From: Streptomyces sp. CB01635
GTDB taxonomy: Bacteria > Actinomycetota > Actinomycetes > Streptomycetales > Streptomycetaceae
Assembly: GCF_002803065.1 (NCBI RefSeq)
Contig: NZ_NNBL01000002.1
Location: 62,001-126,000 of the forward strand
Direction of reading: 5' to 3'
Length of the DNA: 64,000 nt
Shown here: piece by piece, positions 32,365 through 39,666 of the stretch
How positions within the stretch are numbered: the stretch's first letter is position 1
Layout: every line of letters starts with the position of its first letter
Translations under genes and position numbers: made by a program
Notes under the pieces: generated by a model
The model's database searches: none
What the model was told of the DNA's origin: nothing
What the model saw: the letters and a program-made list of their open reading frames with translations, nothing else

Positions 32365-32415
32365 TCAGCGGGAAACGCCGGCGGGAAATTCAGTGGGAGA
32401 CGGTCAGCGGGAAAC
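32365..32415. repeat. Four 12-bp imperfect direct repeats upstream of chvE
   Basis: Units at 32365-32376, 32379-32390, 32390-32401 and 32404-32415 follow TCAGCGGGAAAC; the first and last are identical, the middle two differ at 2-4 positions. They straddle the stop codon of the U32-like gene and the chvE leader. They could be regulator-binding iterons or simple slippage products. Confidence 0.5.
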
Positions 32416-33358
32416 GGTCGAGAGTGCCCGGCAGCCGCGAGCCGAGCGGCGACATGCCGCCGTCCGCGCCGTGCCGGGCCAGCAGGTCGAGGGCGAGCCG
32501 GCCGCGGCGCACGCGCTCACGGGCGGTGTCGAGAGTGACGTCGCGCAGGTGGGCGCCGTAGGGGTAGATGGCGGGGGCCTTCGCGAGCCCGAACTTCAGG
32601 TACAGCGGCGCCCCGCGGCGGATCAGCTCCGCGATCTCGTACATCCGTACATAGCCGCCGAGGTCGTCCGGCGCCTCGACGTACAGGTCCATGGGTGCGG
32701 CGGAGACCCGGCGGATCTCGGTGAGGTGGGCGAGGGTGAGATCGCTCGGCACGTTGAGCGAGTCGGCGCCGAGCCGTTCGAAGACGGCGTACGAGGCGGG
32801 GTTGACCGGGCCGATGAGCGCGGAGACCTTGAGCGTGGTGTCACCGGGGATCACCCCCTGCTCGCGCGCCCGGTGCAGCGTCCACAGCACGCCCTCGTCG
32901 GCGACGAGCAGGCACTTCACGCCCAACTCCGTTGCCCGGACCGCGTCTTCCACGCATCCGGCGACGGCGTCGTGGCCGCGGGCGCGCAGGCCGGCGCCGC
33001 GCGAGTCCGTGCGCACGGAGGCGCCGGTGTCCCAGGTGCCGCGCGGCCCGGTGAACAGGCACAGCTCGATGTCCCGCTCGGCGGCCGACTCGACCATCTC
33101 GGTGATCTCGGCGTCGGTGAGCATCCACACGCCGCTGCCCTGGCTGATCCGGTGGACCGGCACGTCGAGGCGCGAGGCCTCCTTGAGTACGACGGCCAGC
33201 GCCTCGGGCCCCTCGACGGAGGGGATCTCGGTGCGCCAGGTGCCACCGTCGGGGAAGGCGTGCGGGGAGGTGTCGGCGTCGGCGGTGGAGGGGGCGGACA
33301 GGCCCAGGGCCGCGAGGGCGGGTTCGCCGGGGCGGCGGGGAGAGGGGGAGTCGGTCAC
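32390..33358 (-). CDS. U32-peptidase-like TIM-barrel protein of unknown function
   Basis: This 322-aa protein has a barrel-like alternation of strands and helices: VPVHRISQGSGVWMLTDAEI, RDIELCLFTGPRGTWD, LGVKCLLVADEGVLWTLHRA, LKVSALIGPVNPASYAVFERL and GAPLYLKFGLAKAPAIYPYG. The layout recalls U32-family proteins, but the U32 cysteine motif is not evident, so proteolysis is doubtful. GTG 33358 has AAGGA 7 nt upstream, and an IclR-type palindrome lies 25 bp before it. It heads the transcription unit that continues into the monosaccharide importer and probably handles a sugar-acid intermediate. Biochemical role unknown. Confidence 0.6.
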   Translation of the reverse strand: MTDSPSPRRPGEPALAALGLSAPSTADADTSPHAFPDGGTWRTEIPSVEGPEALAVVLKEASRLDVPVHRISQGSGVWMLTDAEITEMVESAAERDIELCLFTGPRGTWDTGASVRTDSRGAGLRARGHDAVAGCVEDAVRATELGVKCLLVADEGVLWTLHRAREQGVIPGDTTLKVSALIGPVNPASYAVFERLGADSLNVPSDLTLAHLTEIRRVSAAPMDLYVEAPDDLGGYVRMYEIAELIRRGAPLYLKFGLAKAPAIYPYGAHLRDVTLDTARERVRRGRLALDLLARHGADGGMSPLGSRLPGTLDRFPLTVSH

Positions 33359-33382
33359 GGGCAGTCCTTCACGTTCGGTGTT

Positions 33383-33398
33383 GTTCGGTATTTCGAAC
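33383..33398. promoter_or_regulatory. IclR operator of the U32-like/chvE-mmsAB unit
   Basis: GTTCGGTATTTCGAAC (33383-33398) is the best copy of the island palindrome, with 6-bp arms GTTCGG/TCGAAC differing at one pair. It lies 25 bp upstream of GTG 33358 in the 100-bp spacer after the dehydrogenase gene. Confidence 0.65.
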
Positions 33399-33458
33399 CA
33401 AGTTCGGATCGATGGGTGTAGGCACGCCCGGAACGCGCCGGGAGGCAGGGGCCAGGGC

Positions 33459-34475
33459 TTACGAGGGGCCCTGGGGGAGCAGCAGCACCTTGCCCACCTT
33501 GGGGTCACCGGATCCCACCAGCTCGATGCCGTACGGGAATTGATCCAGCGGCAGCTCGTGCGTCACCAGCGGCGACGGATCAAGCAGCCCCGCGCCGAAG
33601 ACCCGCACGGCATGCGCCCAGGCGGCCGGCGGCGCCCCGAACACGGTCCGCACCTCCAGCTGCCGCACGACGAGGCCGGTCGGATCGAGCCCCGCCTCAC
33701 CGGACGCCGGGAGCCCGGTGAGGACGAGCCGCCCCCCGCGCCGCAGCAGCGACGCCGCGGCACGGGCCGAGTCCGCGGAGCCGGCGGTCTCGATCACCAC
33801 GTCGAAGTCGCCGGGCAACTCCTGGTCGGGCGTACGGAAGTCCGTCGCGCCGAGCTGTTCTGCAAGGGGGGCCCGTTCGGGCCGGGTGTCGACGGTGAGG
33901 AGTTCGGCGGGGGAGTTCGCCGCGAGGAACTGCACGGCGAGCATGCCGAGGGTCCCCGCGCCGACGACCGCGACACGTTCGCCCGGCCGCGCGTCCGCCT
34001 TGAGCGCGGCGGCGGCGACGCAGGCCGCGGGTTCGAGCAGCGCGGCCGCCGTCAGGTCGGCGTCGTCCGGCAGAACGTGCAGGAGCCGGGCGGGCAGGGT
34101 GAGGGTGGCGGCCATGGCGCCGGGCTGCGTGAACCCGGTCTCCTCGTACCCGGCCGTGCACAGCGTGGTCTCGCCGGCGTGGCACCGGTCGCAGACCTGG
34201 CAGTTGCGGAAGCCCTCGCCGACGACCTTCCTGCCGACGAGCGACTGCGGCGCGCCCGGTCCGACGGCCTCGACGGTGCCGGACCACTCGTGCCCCGGAG
34301 TGAGCGGGTACCGCACGTACCCCTCGGGCCGGTTGCCCTGGTACACCTCGCGGTCGCTGCCGCAGATGCCCACGGCGTGGACGCGGACCAGCGCCTCGCC
34401 GGCACCCGGCGGCGTCGGCTCATGAGGGACGATCCGGTACGCGCCCGGCGCCTCGACGACGACCGCGACGCTCAC
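33459..34475 (-). CDS. Zinc-dependent medium-chain sugar/alcohol dehydrogenase
   Basis: This 338-aa MDR-family protein has catalytic zinc ligands in VGICGSDRE and the GHEWSG histidine, the structural zinc lobe CQVCDRCHAGETTLC with four cysteines, and the Rossmann motif VVGAGTLGMLAVQFL near 170. It is NAD(P)-dependent. GTGA overlap with the dehydratase gene fixes the GTG start at 34475. In a cluster with a lactonase and an enolase-family dehydratase, it likely oxidises an aldose to its lactone or a sugar-acid hydroxyl to a ketone, as in L-galactonate/L-arabinose-type pathways. The precise substrate is not readable. Confidence 0.82.
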   Translation of the reverse strand: MSVAVVVEAPGAYRIVPHEPTPPGAGEALVRVHAVGICGSDREVYQGNRPEGYVRYPLTPGHEWSGTVEAVGPGAPQSLVGRKVVGEGFRNCQVCDRCHAGETTLCTAGYEETGFTQPGAMAATLTLPARLLHVLPDDADLTAAALLEPAACVAAAALKADARPGERVAVVGAGTLGMLAVQFLAANSPAELLTVDTRPERAPLAEQLGATDFRTPDQELPGDFDVVIETAGSADSARAAASLLRRGGRLVLTGLPASGEAGLDPTGLVVRQLEVRTVFGAPPAAWAHAVRVFGAGLLDPSPLVTHELPLDQFPYGIELVGSGDPKVGKVLLLPQGPS

Positions 34476-35635
34476 CGCGTACCCTCCGGCCGGCGCTGCT
34501 CCCAGCCCTCCGCCCACAGGTCGAACCGCGCCTGCTGCTGCGGGAATTCGGCCGCCGCGTCCACGTCGAGCTCGACCCCGAGCCCCGGCTCGTGCGACAG
34601 CTCGAAGCACCCGGTCTCCGGATCGACCTGCGGCGCGCCCTTCACGACCTTCTTGATGGCGGCGTCCGCGAAGTCGTTGAAGTGCTCCAGAACCTTGAAG
34701 TTCGGTGTGGAGAAGCCGACTTGGAGCGAGGCCGCAGTGAGCACGGGACCGCCCACGTTGTGCGGCGCCACCAGCACATAGTGGGACTCCGCCGTCGCCG
34801 CCAGCTTCCGCGTCTCCCAGATGCCGCCGATGTGGCCGACATCCGGCTGGATGATGTCCGCGGCCTGGCTCTCGAACAGTTCACGGAACTCGATCCGGTC
34901 ATGGATCCGCTCACCCGTGGCGACCGGGATGTCCACCCTCGCGGCCACCTTCTCCAGCGCCTTGAGGTTCTCCGGCGGCACCGGCTCCTCCAGCCACGCA
35001 GGCTTGAAGGGAGCGAGATCGCGCGCCAGCCGGATGGCGGTGGAGGGCGAGAACCGGCCGTGCATCTCCAGCATCAGCTCGGCGTCGGGCCCGATCGCGT
35101 CGCGCACCGCCTCGATCAACGACACGGCGTACAGGCTCTGTTCGTGGTCCAGCTCGTAGTGCCCCGTCCCGAACGGGTCGATCTTCAGTGCCTTGTACCC
35201 GCGCTCCATCACGGCCTGCGCCGCCTTGTGGTACGCCTCGGGGGTGCGCTCGGTGGTGTACCAGCCGTTCGCGTACGCCTTGACCCGGTCCGTCACCTTG
35301 CCGCCGAGCAGCTGCCACACCGGCACACCGAGCGCCTTGCCCTTGATGTCCCAGCAGGCCATCTCGACGACCGCGATGCCGGACATCACGATCTCTCCGG
35401 CCCGCCCGTAGTCGCCGTACTTCATGCGCCGTACGAGGTCCTCGGTCGCGAAGGGGTCCGAGCCGACGATGTGGTTGGCCTGGGCCTCCTTCAGGTAGCC
35501 GACGAGCGCGTCGGTGTGGCCCAGCATGCGGGTCTCGCCGACCCCGGTGATCCCCTCGTCGGTGTGCACCTGGACGTAGGTCAGGTTGCGCCAAGGCGTC
35601 CCGACCACGTGTGTGCTGATTCCCGTGATGCGCAC
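34472..35635 (-). CDS. Enolase-superfamily sugar-acid dehydratase (mandelate racemase/MLE family)
   Basis: This 387-aa protein has the N-terminal capping domain and a C-terminal barrel with the general-base lysine in YKALKIDPFG, the metal ligand/His pair in LMLEMHGRFS, a second ligand in AWLEEPVPPE, a third in IPVATGERIH, and the late PHNVGGPV histidine. This matches acid-sugar dehydratases that form 2-keto-3-deoxy acids. I chose GTG 35635 because AGGGGG lies about 9 nt upstream and the operator ends 20 bp before it; earlier ATG 35671 falls on the operator. With the lactonase it suggests an oxidative aldonate route. No aldolase or kinase for the product lies in the window. Confidence 0.82.
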   Translation of the reverse strand: MRITGISTHVVGTPWRNLTYVQVHTDEGITGVGETRMLGHTDALVGYLKEAQANHIVGSDPFATEDLVRRMKYGDYGRAGEIVMSGIAVVEMACWDIKGKALGVPVWQLLGGKVTDRVKAYANGWYTTERTPEAYHKAAQAVMERGYKALKIDPFGTGHYELDHEQSLYAVSLIEAVRDAIGPDAELMLEMHGRFSPSTAIRLARDLAPFKPAWLEEPVPPENLKALEKVAARVDIPVATGERIHDRIEFRELFESQAADIIQPDVGHIGGIWETRKLAATAESHYVLVAPHNVGGPVLTAASLQVGFSTPNFKVLEHFNDFADAAIKKVVKGAPQVDPETGCFELSHEPGLGVELDVDAAAEFPQQQARFDLWAEGWEQRRPEGTR

Positions 35636-35654
35636 GGCAGTTGCCCCCTGCGAC

Positions 35655-35687
35655 GTTCGATATTTCGTCATGCGTTCGAAATCTTGG
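35655..35687. promoter_or_regulatory. Double IclR operator before the dehydratase-dehydrogenase unit
   Basis: GTTCGATATTTCGTCA (35655-35670) is followed immediately by a second half-type copy, TGCGTTCGAAATCTTGG (35671-35687). Together they cover the region 20-52 bp upstream of GTG 35635. Confidence 0.6.
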
Positions 35688-35861
35688 CGTGACAGTAGGG
35701 AGGTGCGCGCGGGGTGTCAATGGTTCGTGCACCCGGTCGCCCGGTACGCCGTGCACAGAAGCCATATGGAGGGTCAATTCTTCGGAACACGCGGTTCCGC
35801 ACAGAACATTCACAGCCCCGGCTTTTTCCGTTACCGGCACGGCGCCTAGCCTCCATGCGTC

Positions 35862-36539
35862 ATGGATTACTGCCACCCGTGCCGAAGGCACCTCAATGGC
35901 GCCCTCGCCTGCCCTGGGTGCGGCACGCCCGCCGAAGCGTGCCGCGCGCACGCGGAGGCGCTCGCGGCGCAGGAGTCGGCCGAGAACGCCGGCGCCCCTT
36001 ACGCCGACGAACCCACGCACACCCGCCGCTCCCGCAGGGAACGCCGTGAGCGCGGCGCCCGCAGGGCCCACCGGCGCCGGCGCAACAAGATCGTGATCGC
36101 CGCCGCGGGGCTCGCGCTCGCCGCGGGCGGCCTCAGCTTCGCGGAACTCGGCACCGAGTCGTCGGCGGACGGCGACGCGCAGGGCTCGTCCACGTCGGCC
36201 GAGGAAGCCGCCGACCAGGAGGCGCAGGCCGCCGCATCCTCGGCGGCCGGCACCCCGACCGGCGCCGCCGCGGCCGAGGCGGACCCGCAGGCGTCGAGCG
36301 CCTCGGCGTCCCCCTCCCCGTCCGCGTCGGAGTCCGAGGACGCGAAGAAGGGCAAGGAGACGGAGGGGGCGAAGGAGGGGACCGAGGGCCACGCCACCTC
36401 CGTGCCCGCCGCCACCCCGACGCCGCACACCCCGACCGGCCCCGGCACGCCCGCCCCCGGGCCCACCACGACACCGCCGCCCCCGCCGCAGCCCACCCCG
36501 ACGGAGACGTGCGACCGCTTCCTGTGGTGGTGCACCTAG
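35862..36539 (+). CDS. SCO2400-family protein with zinc-ribbon N-terminus and one membrane helix
   Basis: This 225-aa protein begins MDYCHPCRRHLNGALACPGCG, a CxxC...CxxC zinc ribbon near-identical to the start of S. coelicolor SCO2400-family proteins. An Arg-rich segment (about 54-74) precedes one transmembrane helix (KIVIAAAGLALAAGGLSFAE, 75-94). The rest is a disordered extracytoplasmic stretch of Ala, Ser and Glu, then Pro/Thr repeats, ending in CDRFLWWCT. Topology suggests a cytoplasmic metal-binding head with an outside Pro-rich stalk. Biochemical role unknown. A TAGCCT box ends 9 nt before the ATG, suggesting a leaderless or nearly leaderless mRNA. Confidence 0.8.
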   Translation: MDYCHPCRRHLNGALACPGCGTPAEACRAHAEALAAQESAENAGAPYADEPTHTRRSRRERRERGARRAHRRRRNKIVIAAAGLALAAGGLSFAELGTESSADGDAQGSSTSAEEAADQEAQAAASSAAGTPTGAAAAEADPQASSASASPSPSASESEDAKKGKETEGAKEGTEGHATSVPAATPTPHTPTGPGTPAPGPTTTPPPPPQPTPTETCDRFLWWCT

Positions 36540-36645
36540 GGGGATCCGGCCCGATCCAGACGAAAGACCCCAGTTCCTGCGGGAAGGCGCGGCCGACGTC
36601 AGACCGTCACGTCGGTCACCTGAAGGTCGTCACTCGCGGCCGGCG

Positions 36646-37137
36646 TCAGGCCGTGGCGTCGCCGTCCAGCATCATCTTGGCGAGGAGCCTGCGCAGCGCC
36701 ACCCGCTCGTCGCCGGTCAGCGAGGCGATGGCCCCGCGCGCGAAGCCCAGGTTCCCCTGCACTCCCCGCGCCATCCGCACACCCTCTGCCGTCGGTGCGG
36801 CCAGCTTCACACGCCGGTCGGCCGGGTCGGGGCGGCGCTCGACGAGGCCGCGCGCTTCCAGCCGGTCGACGAGCCCGGTGATGTTCGACGGCTCACAGTT
36901 CACCTGCTGGGCTATGTGCCGCATGGGCATCGGCTCCCGCGAGAGCAGATCGAGAACCCGCGCCTGCGCCGTGGTGAGGCCCTGGCCCGAGGCGGCCTGC
37001 TCGTACTCCTTGTAGTGGCGCGAGACCAGCGTGCCGATCAGCTCGACCAGGTCGGCGGTCACCGGGTCGGCGGTCACGGCATCGGCTGTCACGAGGTCAT
37101 CTGTCACGCGTTTCGGGGCGGAGCTGCTGGCGGCCAT
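36646..37137 (-). CDS. MarR-family transcriptional regulator
   Basis: This 163-aa protein has a winged helix with AQARVLDLLSREPMPMRHIA, recognition helix CEPSNITGLVDRLEARGLV and wing RRPDPADRRVKLAAPTAEG, all typical of MarR dimers. It lacks the N-terminal redox cysteine of OhrR; its only cysteine is in the recognition helix. I took ATG 37137, which has GGAG upstream; ATG 37155 in frame is possible if the mRNA is leaderless. It is divergent from an NADPH oxidoreductase gene with a MarR-type palindrome between them and probably represses that enzyme until an electrophile or phenolic ligand binds. Confidence 0.82.
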   Translation of the reverse strand: MAASSSAPKRVTDDLVTADAVTADPVTADLVELIGTLVSRHYKEYEQAASGQGLTTAQARVLDLLSREPMPMRHIAQQVNCEPSNITGLVDRLEARGLVERRPDPADRRVKLAAPTAEGVRMARGVQGNLGFARGAIASLTGDERVALRRLLAKMMLDGDATA

Positions 37138-37188
37138 GTACTCCAGAGTACCCATTTACTTGACACTATGAAATATCGAGGAGCATGG

Positions 37189-37209
37189 TTGTTTCAGTAA
37201 GTGAAGCAA
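37189..37209. promoter_or_regulatory. MarR operator
   Basis: TTGTTTCA-GTAAG-TGAAGCAA (37189-37209) has 8-bp arms matching at 7 positions. It ends 1 bp before the AGGAGG ribosome site of the 37226 gene, a position that would block transcription or early elongation. Confidence 0.55.
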
Positions 37210-37225
37210 TCAGGAGGCACCCGCC

Positions 37226-38257
37226 ATGTCTGTCGACACCCCTCAGATCCCCGCCACGAGCCGCGAGTGGCAGCTGACCAGCCGCCCGGTCGGCTGGCCC
37301 AAGCCCGAGGACTTCCAGCTCAGCGAGGTGGAGATCGCCCAGCCCGGCCCCGGCCAGGTGCTCGTCAAGAACCTGTACGTGTCCGTGGACCCGTACATGC
37401 GCGGCCGCATGAGCGCCGCCAAGTCGTACGTCGCCCCGTACGAGCTCGGCAAGGCGATGCAGGGCGGCGCGGTCGGCGTGGTCGTCGCCTCGAACGACGA
37501 GGGTGTGGCCGTCGGTGACCACGTCCTGCACTTCAACGGCTGGCGCGAGTACGCCACCTTCGACGCCAAGCAGGCCGTGAAGGTCGACCCGGAGGCCGCG
37601 CCCCTGTCGACGTACCTCGGTGTCCTCGGCATGACGGGCCTGACGGCGTACGCGGGTCTCCTGCGCACCCTGTCCTTCAAGGAGGGCGACACGGTCTTCG
37701 TCTCCGGCGCGGCCGGTGCCGTCGGCAGCCAGGTCGGCCAGATCGCCAGGCTCCTCGGCGCGGGCCGCGTCGTCGGCTCGGCGGGCTCGGCCGAGAAGGT
37801 CAAGCTCCTCGTCGAGGAGTACGGCTTCGACGCCGCCTTCAACTACAAGGACGGCTCCGTATTCGAGCAGCTCAAGGAGGCGGCCCCCGACGGCATCGAC
37901 GTCTACTTCGACAACGTCGGCGGCGACCACCTCGAAGCGGCGATCGGCCGGCTCAACCGCGACGGGCGCATCGCGATCTGCGGCGCGATCTCCGTCTACA
38001 ACGACACCGAGGCCGCCCCCGGTCCGCGCAACCTGTCCCGCCTGATCCAGACCCGCGGCCGGATCGAGGGCTTCCTCGTCGGCGACCACTACGACCTCCA
38101 GCCGCAGTTCGTGCAGCAGGTCGGCGCCTGGATCCGCTCCGGTGAGCTCAAGTACCGCGAGACCGTCGTCGAGGGCATCGAGAACAACCTGGAGGCGTTC
38201 CTCGGGGTTCTGCGCGGTGACAACATCGGAAAGATGATCGTCAAGCTGGGGGAGTGA
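37226..38257 (+). CDS. NADP-dependent MDR oxidoreductase (CurA/PTGR-like enone reductase)
   Basis: This 343-aa protein belongs to the zinc-free MDR/leukotriene B4 dehydrogenase group. It has SVDPYMRGRMSAAKSYV (the CurA/PTGR signature), the cofactor-binding VSGAAGAVGSQVGQIARLLG at about 156-175, and VDVYFDNVGGDHLEAAI. The family reduces alpha,beta-unsaturated ketones and aldehydes or quinones with NADPH. AGGAGG precedes the ATG. Control by the divergent MarR repressor fits a detoxification role for reactive enones or quinones. No signal peptide; cytoplasmic. Confidence 0.88.
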   Translation: MSVDTPQIPATSREWQLTSRPVGWPKPEDFQLSEVEIAQPGPGQVLVKNLYVSVDPYMRGRMSAAKSYVAPYELGKAMQGGAVGVVVASNDEGVAVGDHVLHFNGWREYATFDAKQAVKVDPEAAPLSTYLGVLGMTGLTAYAGLLRTLSFKEGDTVFVSGAAGAVGSQVGQIARLLGAGRVVGSAGSAEKVKLLVEEYGFDAAFNYKDGSVFEQLKEAAPDGIDVYFDNVGGDHLEAAIGRLNRDGRIAICGAISVYNDTEAAPGPRNLSRLIQTRGRIEGFLVGDHYDLQPQFVQQVGAWIRSGELKYRETVVEGIENNLEAFLGVLRGDNIGKMIVKLGE

Positions 38258-38330
38258 CCCCGGTCACGCTCGTTCCTTCCGGGATTCGGTAATCTCTTTC
38301 CGCCTACCGGATCGAATGAGGGAGTACGGG

Positions 38331-38753
38331 ATGCCCATCCAGCAGTCGGACGTCGTCTACACCGCCGTGGCCACCGCGGAGAACGGCCGTGACGGCCGCG
38401 TCTCCACGGACGACGGCAAGCTCGACGTCGTCGTGAACCCGCCCAAGGAGCAGGGCGGCAGCGGCGCCGGCACCAACCCGGAGCAGCTGTTCGCCGCCGG
38501 CTACAGCGCCTGCTTCCAGGGCGCGCTCGCCGTGGTCGCCCGCCAGGAGAACGCCGACATCTCCGGCTCGACCGTCACCGCGCACGTGGGCATCGGCAAG
38601 AACGACGAGGGCTTCGGCCTCATCGTCGAGATCGCCGCCAAGATCCCGAACGTGGACGAGGCCACCGCCAAGTCCCTGGTCGAGAAGGCCCACCAGGTGT
38701 GCCCGTACTCCAAGGCCACCCGCGGCAACATCACGGTCACGCTCTCCGTCTGA
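38331..38753 (+). CDS. ohr: Organic hydroperoxide resistance protein Ohr
   Basis: This 140-aa OsmC/Ohr-fold thiol peroxidase has both redox cysteines: C61 in FAAGYSACFQGAL (peroxidatic) and C124 in HQVCPYSKATRGN (resolving). The conserved Arg is in the N-terminal ENGRDGRVSTDDG. It reduces organic and fatty-acid hydroperoxides with lipoylated-protein electrons. Full family length. ATG 38331 follows GGGAG at 7 nt; an in-frame ATG at 38316 lacks a ribosome site. No OhrR is adjacent; the nearby MarR protein lacks the OhrR sensing cysteine. Confidence 0.92.
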   Translation: MPIQQSDVVYTAVATAENGRDGRVSTDDGKLDVVVNPPKEQGGSGAGTNPEQLFAAGYSACFQGALAVVARQENADISGSTVTAHVGIGKNDEGFGLIVEIAAKIPNVDEATAKSLVEKAHQVCPYSKATRGNITVTLSV

Positions 38754-38821
38754 GCGGCGCGACCCGGCCCCGGCCCGTACCCCGCGCAAGGGGTGCGGGC
38801 CGGTCCCATAGGGTGGTGCCC

Positions 38822-39619
38822 ATGCGTGATCTCGGGGCGGGCTTCGGCTACTTGATGAAGGGCCAGCGCTGGGTCTCCCAGCACGGCAAACAGTTCGGCA
38901 TGGGGCTCCTGCCCGGCCTGATCACCCTGGTCCTGTACGCGGCCGCGCTGGTCTGCCTGGCCCTGTGGGGCGACGACTTCGTCACCTGGGCGACCCCCTT
39001 CGCCGACGACTGGACGTCCCCGTGGGCCGGCCTGTTCCGCGGCTTCCTGACGGCCGTGCTCTTCGCCCTCGTCCTGCTGCTCGCCGTCCTCGCCTTCACC
39101 GCCGTCACCCTCCTGATCGGCCAGCCCTTCTACGAGTCCCTGTCGGAGAAGGTCGACCTCGCCGAGGGTGGCCACGCCCCCGAGTCGGGCCTCCCGCTCT
39201 GGCGCGAACTGTGGATCTCCGCCCGCGACAGCCTGCGGGTCCTGGTGCGCGCCGCGCTCTGGGGCGTCCTGCTCTTCGCCCTCGGGTTCGTCCCGTTCGT
39301 CGGCCAGACCGTCGTCCCGGTGCTCGGCTTCTTCGTCACCGGCTTCTTCCTCACGGAGGAACTCGCCGCGGTCGCGCTCCAGCGCCGCAGCGTCGAACTG
39401 CGCGAGCGCCTCGCCCTGTTGCGCTCCCGCAAGGGCCTCGCCTGGGGCTTCGGCACGCCGCTCGCCGTCGCGTTCCTGGTGCCGGTCGTCGCGGTGTTCC
39501 TGATGCCGGGAGCGGTGGCGGGCGCGACCCTGATGGCCCGCGACCTGCTCGGCGAGACGACCCCGGAACCGGCGCCCGAGCCCGCCCCGCACCCCACCGG
39601 CGACCCGGCCACGCACTGA
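38822..39619 (+). CDS. EI24-domain (CysZ-like) membrane protein
   Basis: This 265-aa protein has at least four strongly hydrophobic segments (about 30-48, 74-98, 137-165, 215-240). The EI24/CysZ signature words are GFGYLMKGQRWV at the N-terminus, LLIGQPFYESLSEKVD in the middle, and GFFLTEELAAVALQRR. CysZ members carry sulfate; most actinobacterial EI24 proteins have no proven substrate. The C-tail is Pro/Glu rich. A TAGGGT box ends 7 nt before the ATG, so translation is probably leaderless. It stands alone, between ohr and the dehydrogenase gene. Confidence 0.82.
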   Translation: MRDLGAGFGYLMKGQRWVSQHGKQFGMGLLPGLITLVLYAAALVCLALWGDDFVTWATPFADDWTSPWAGLFRGFLTAVLFALVLLLAVLAFTAVTLLIGQPFYESLSEKVDLAEGGHAPESGLPLWRELWISARDSLRVLVRAALWGVLLFALGFVPFVGQTVVPVLGFFVTGFFLTEELAAVALQRRSVELRERLALLRSRKGLAWGFGTPLAVAFLVPVVAVFLMPGAVAGATLMARDLLGETTPEPAPEPAPHPTGDPATH

Positions 39620-39666
39620 CCCCAAGAGCCCGGTCCGATCCGGGCGGGACGCGCTAGCGTCGGGGC

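Noticed and set aside
36646..38753. The MarR gene as an OhrR regulator of ohr
   Set aside because: The protein lacks the N-terminal sensing cysteine of OhrR and is divergent from, and next to, an enone reductase gene rather than ohr.
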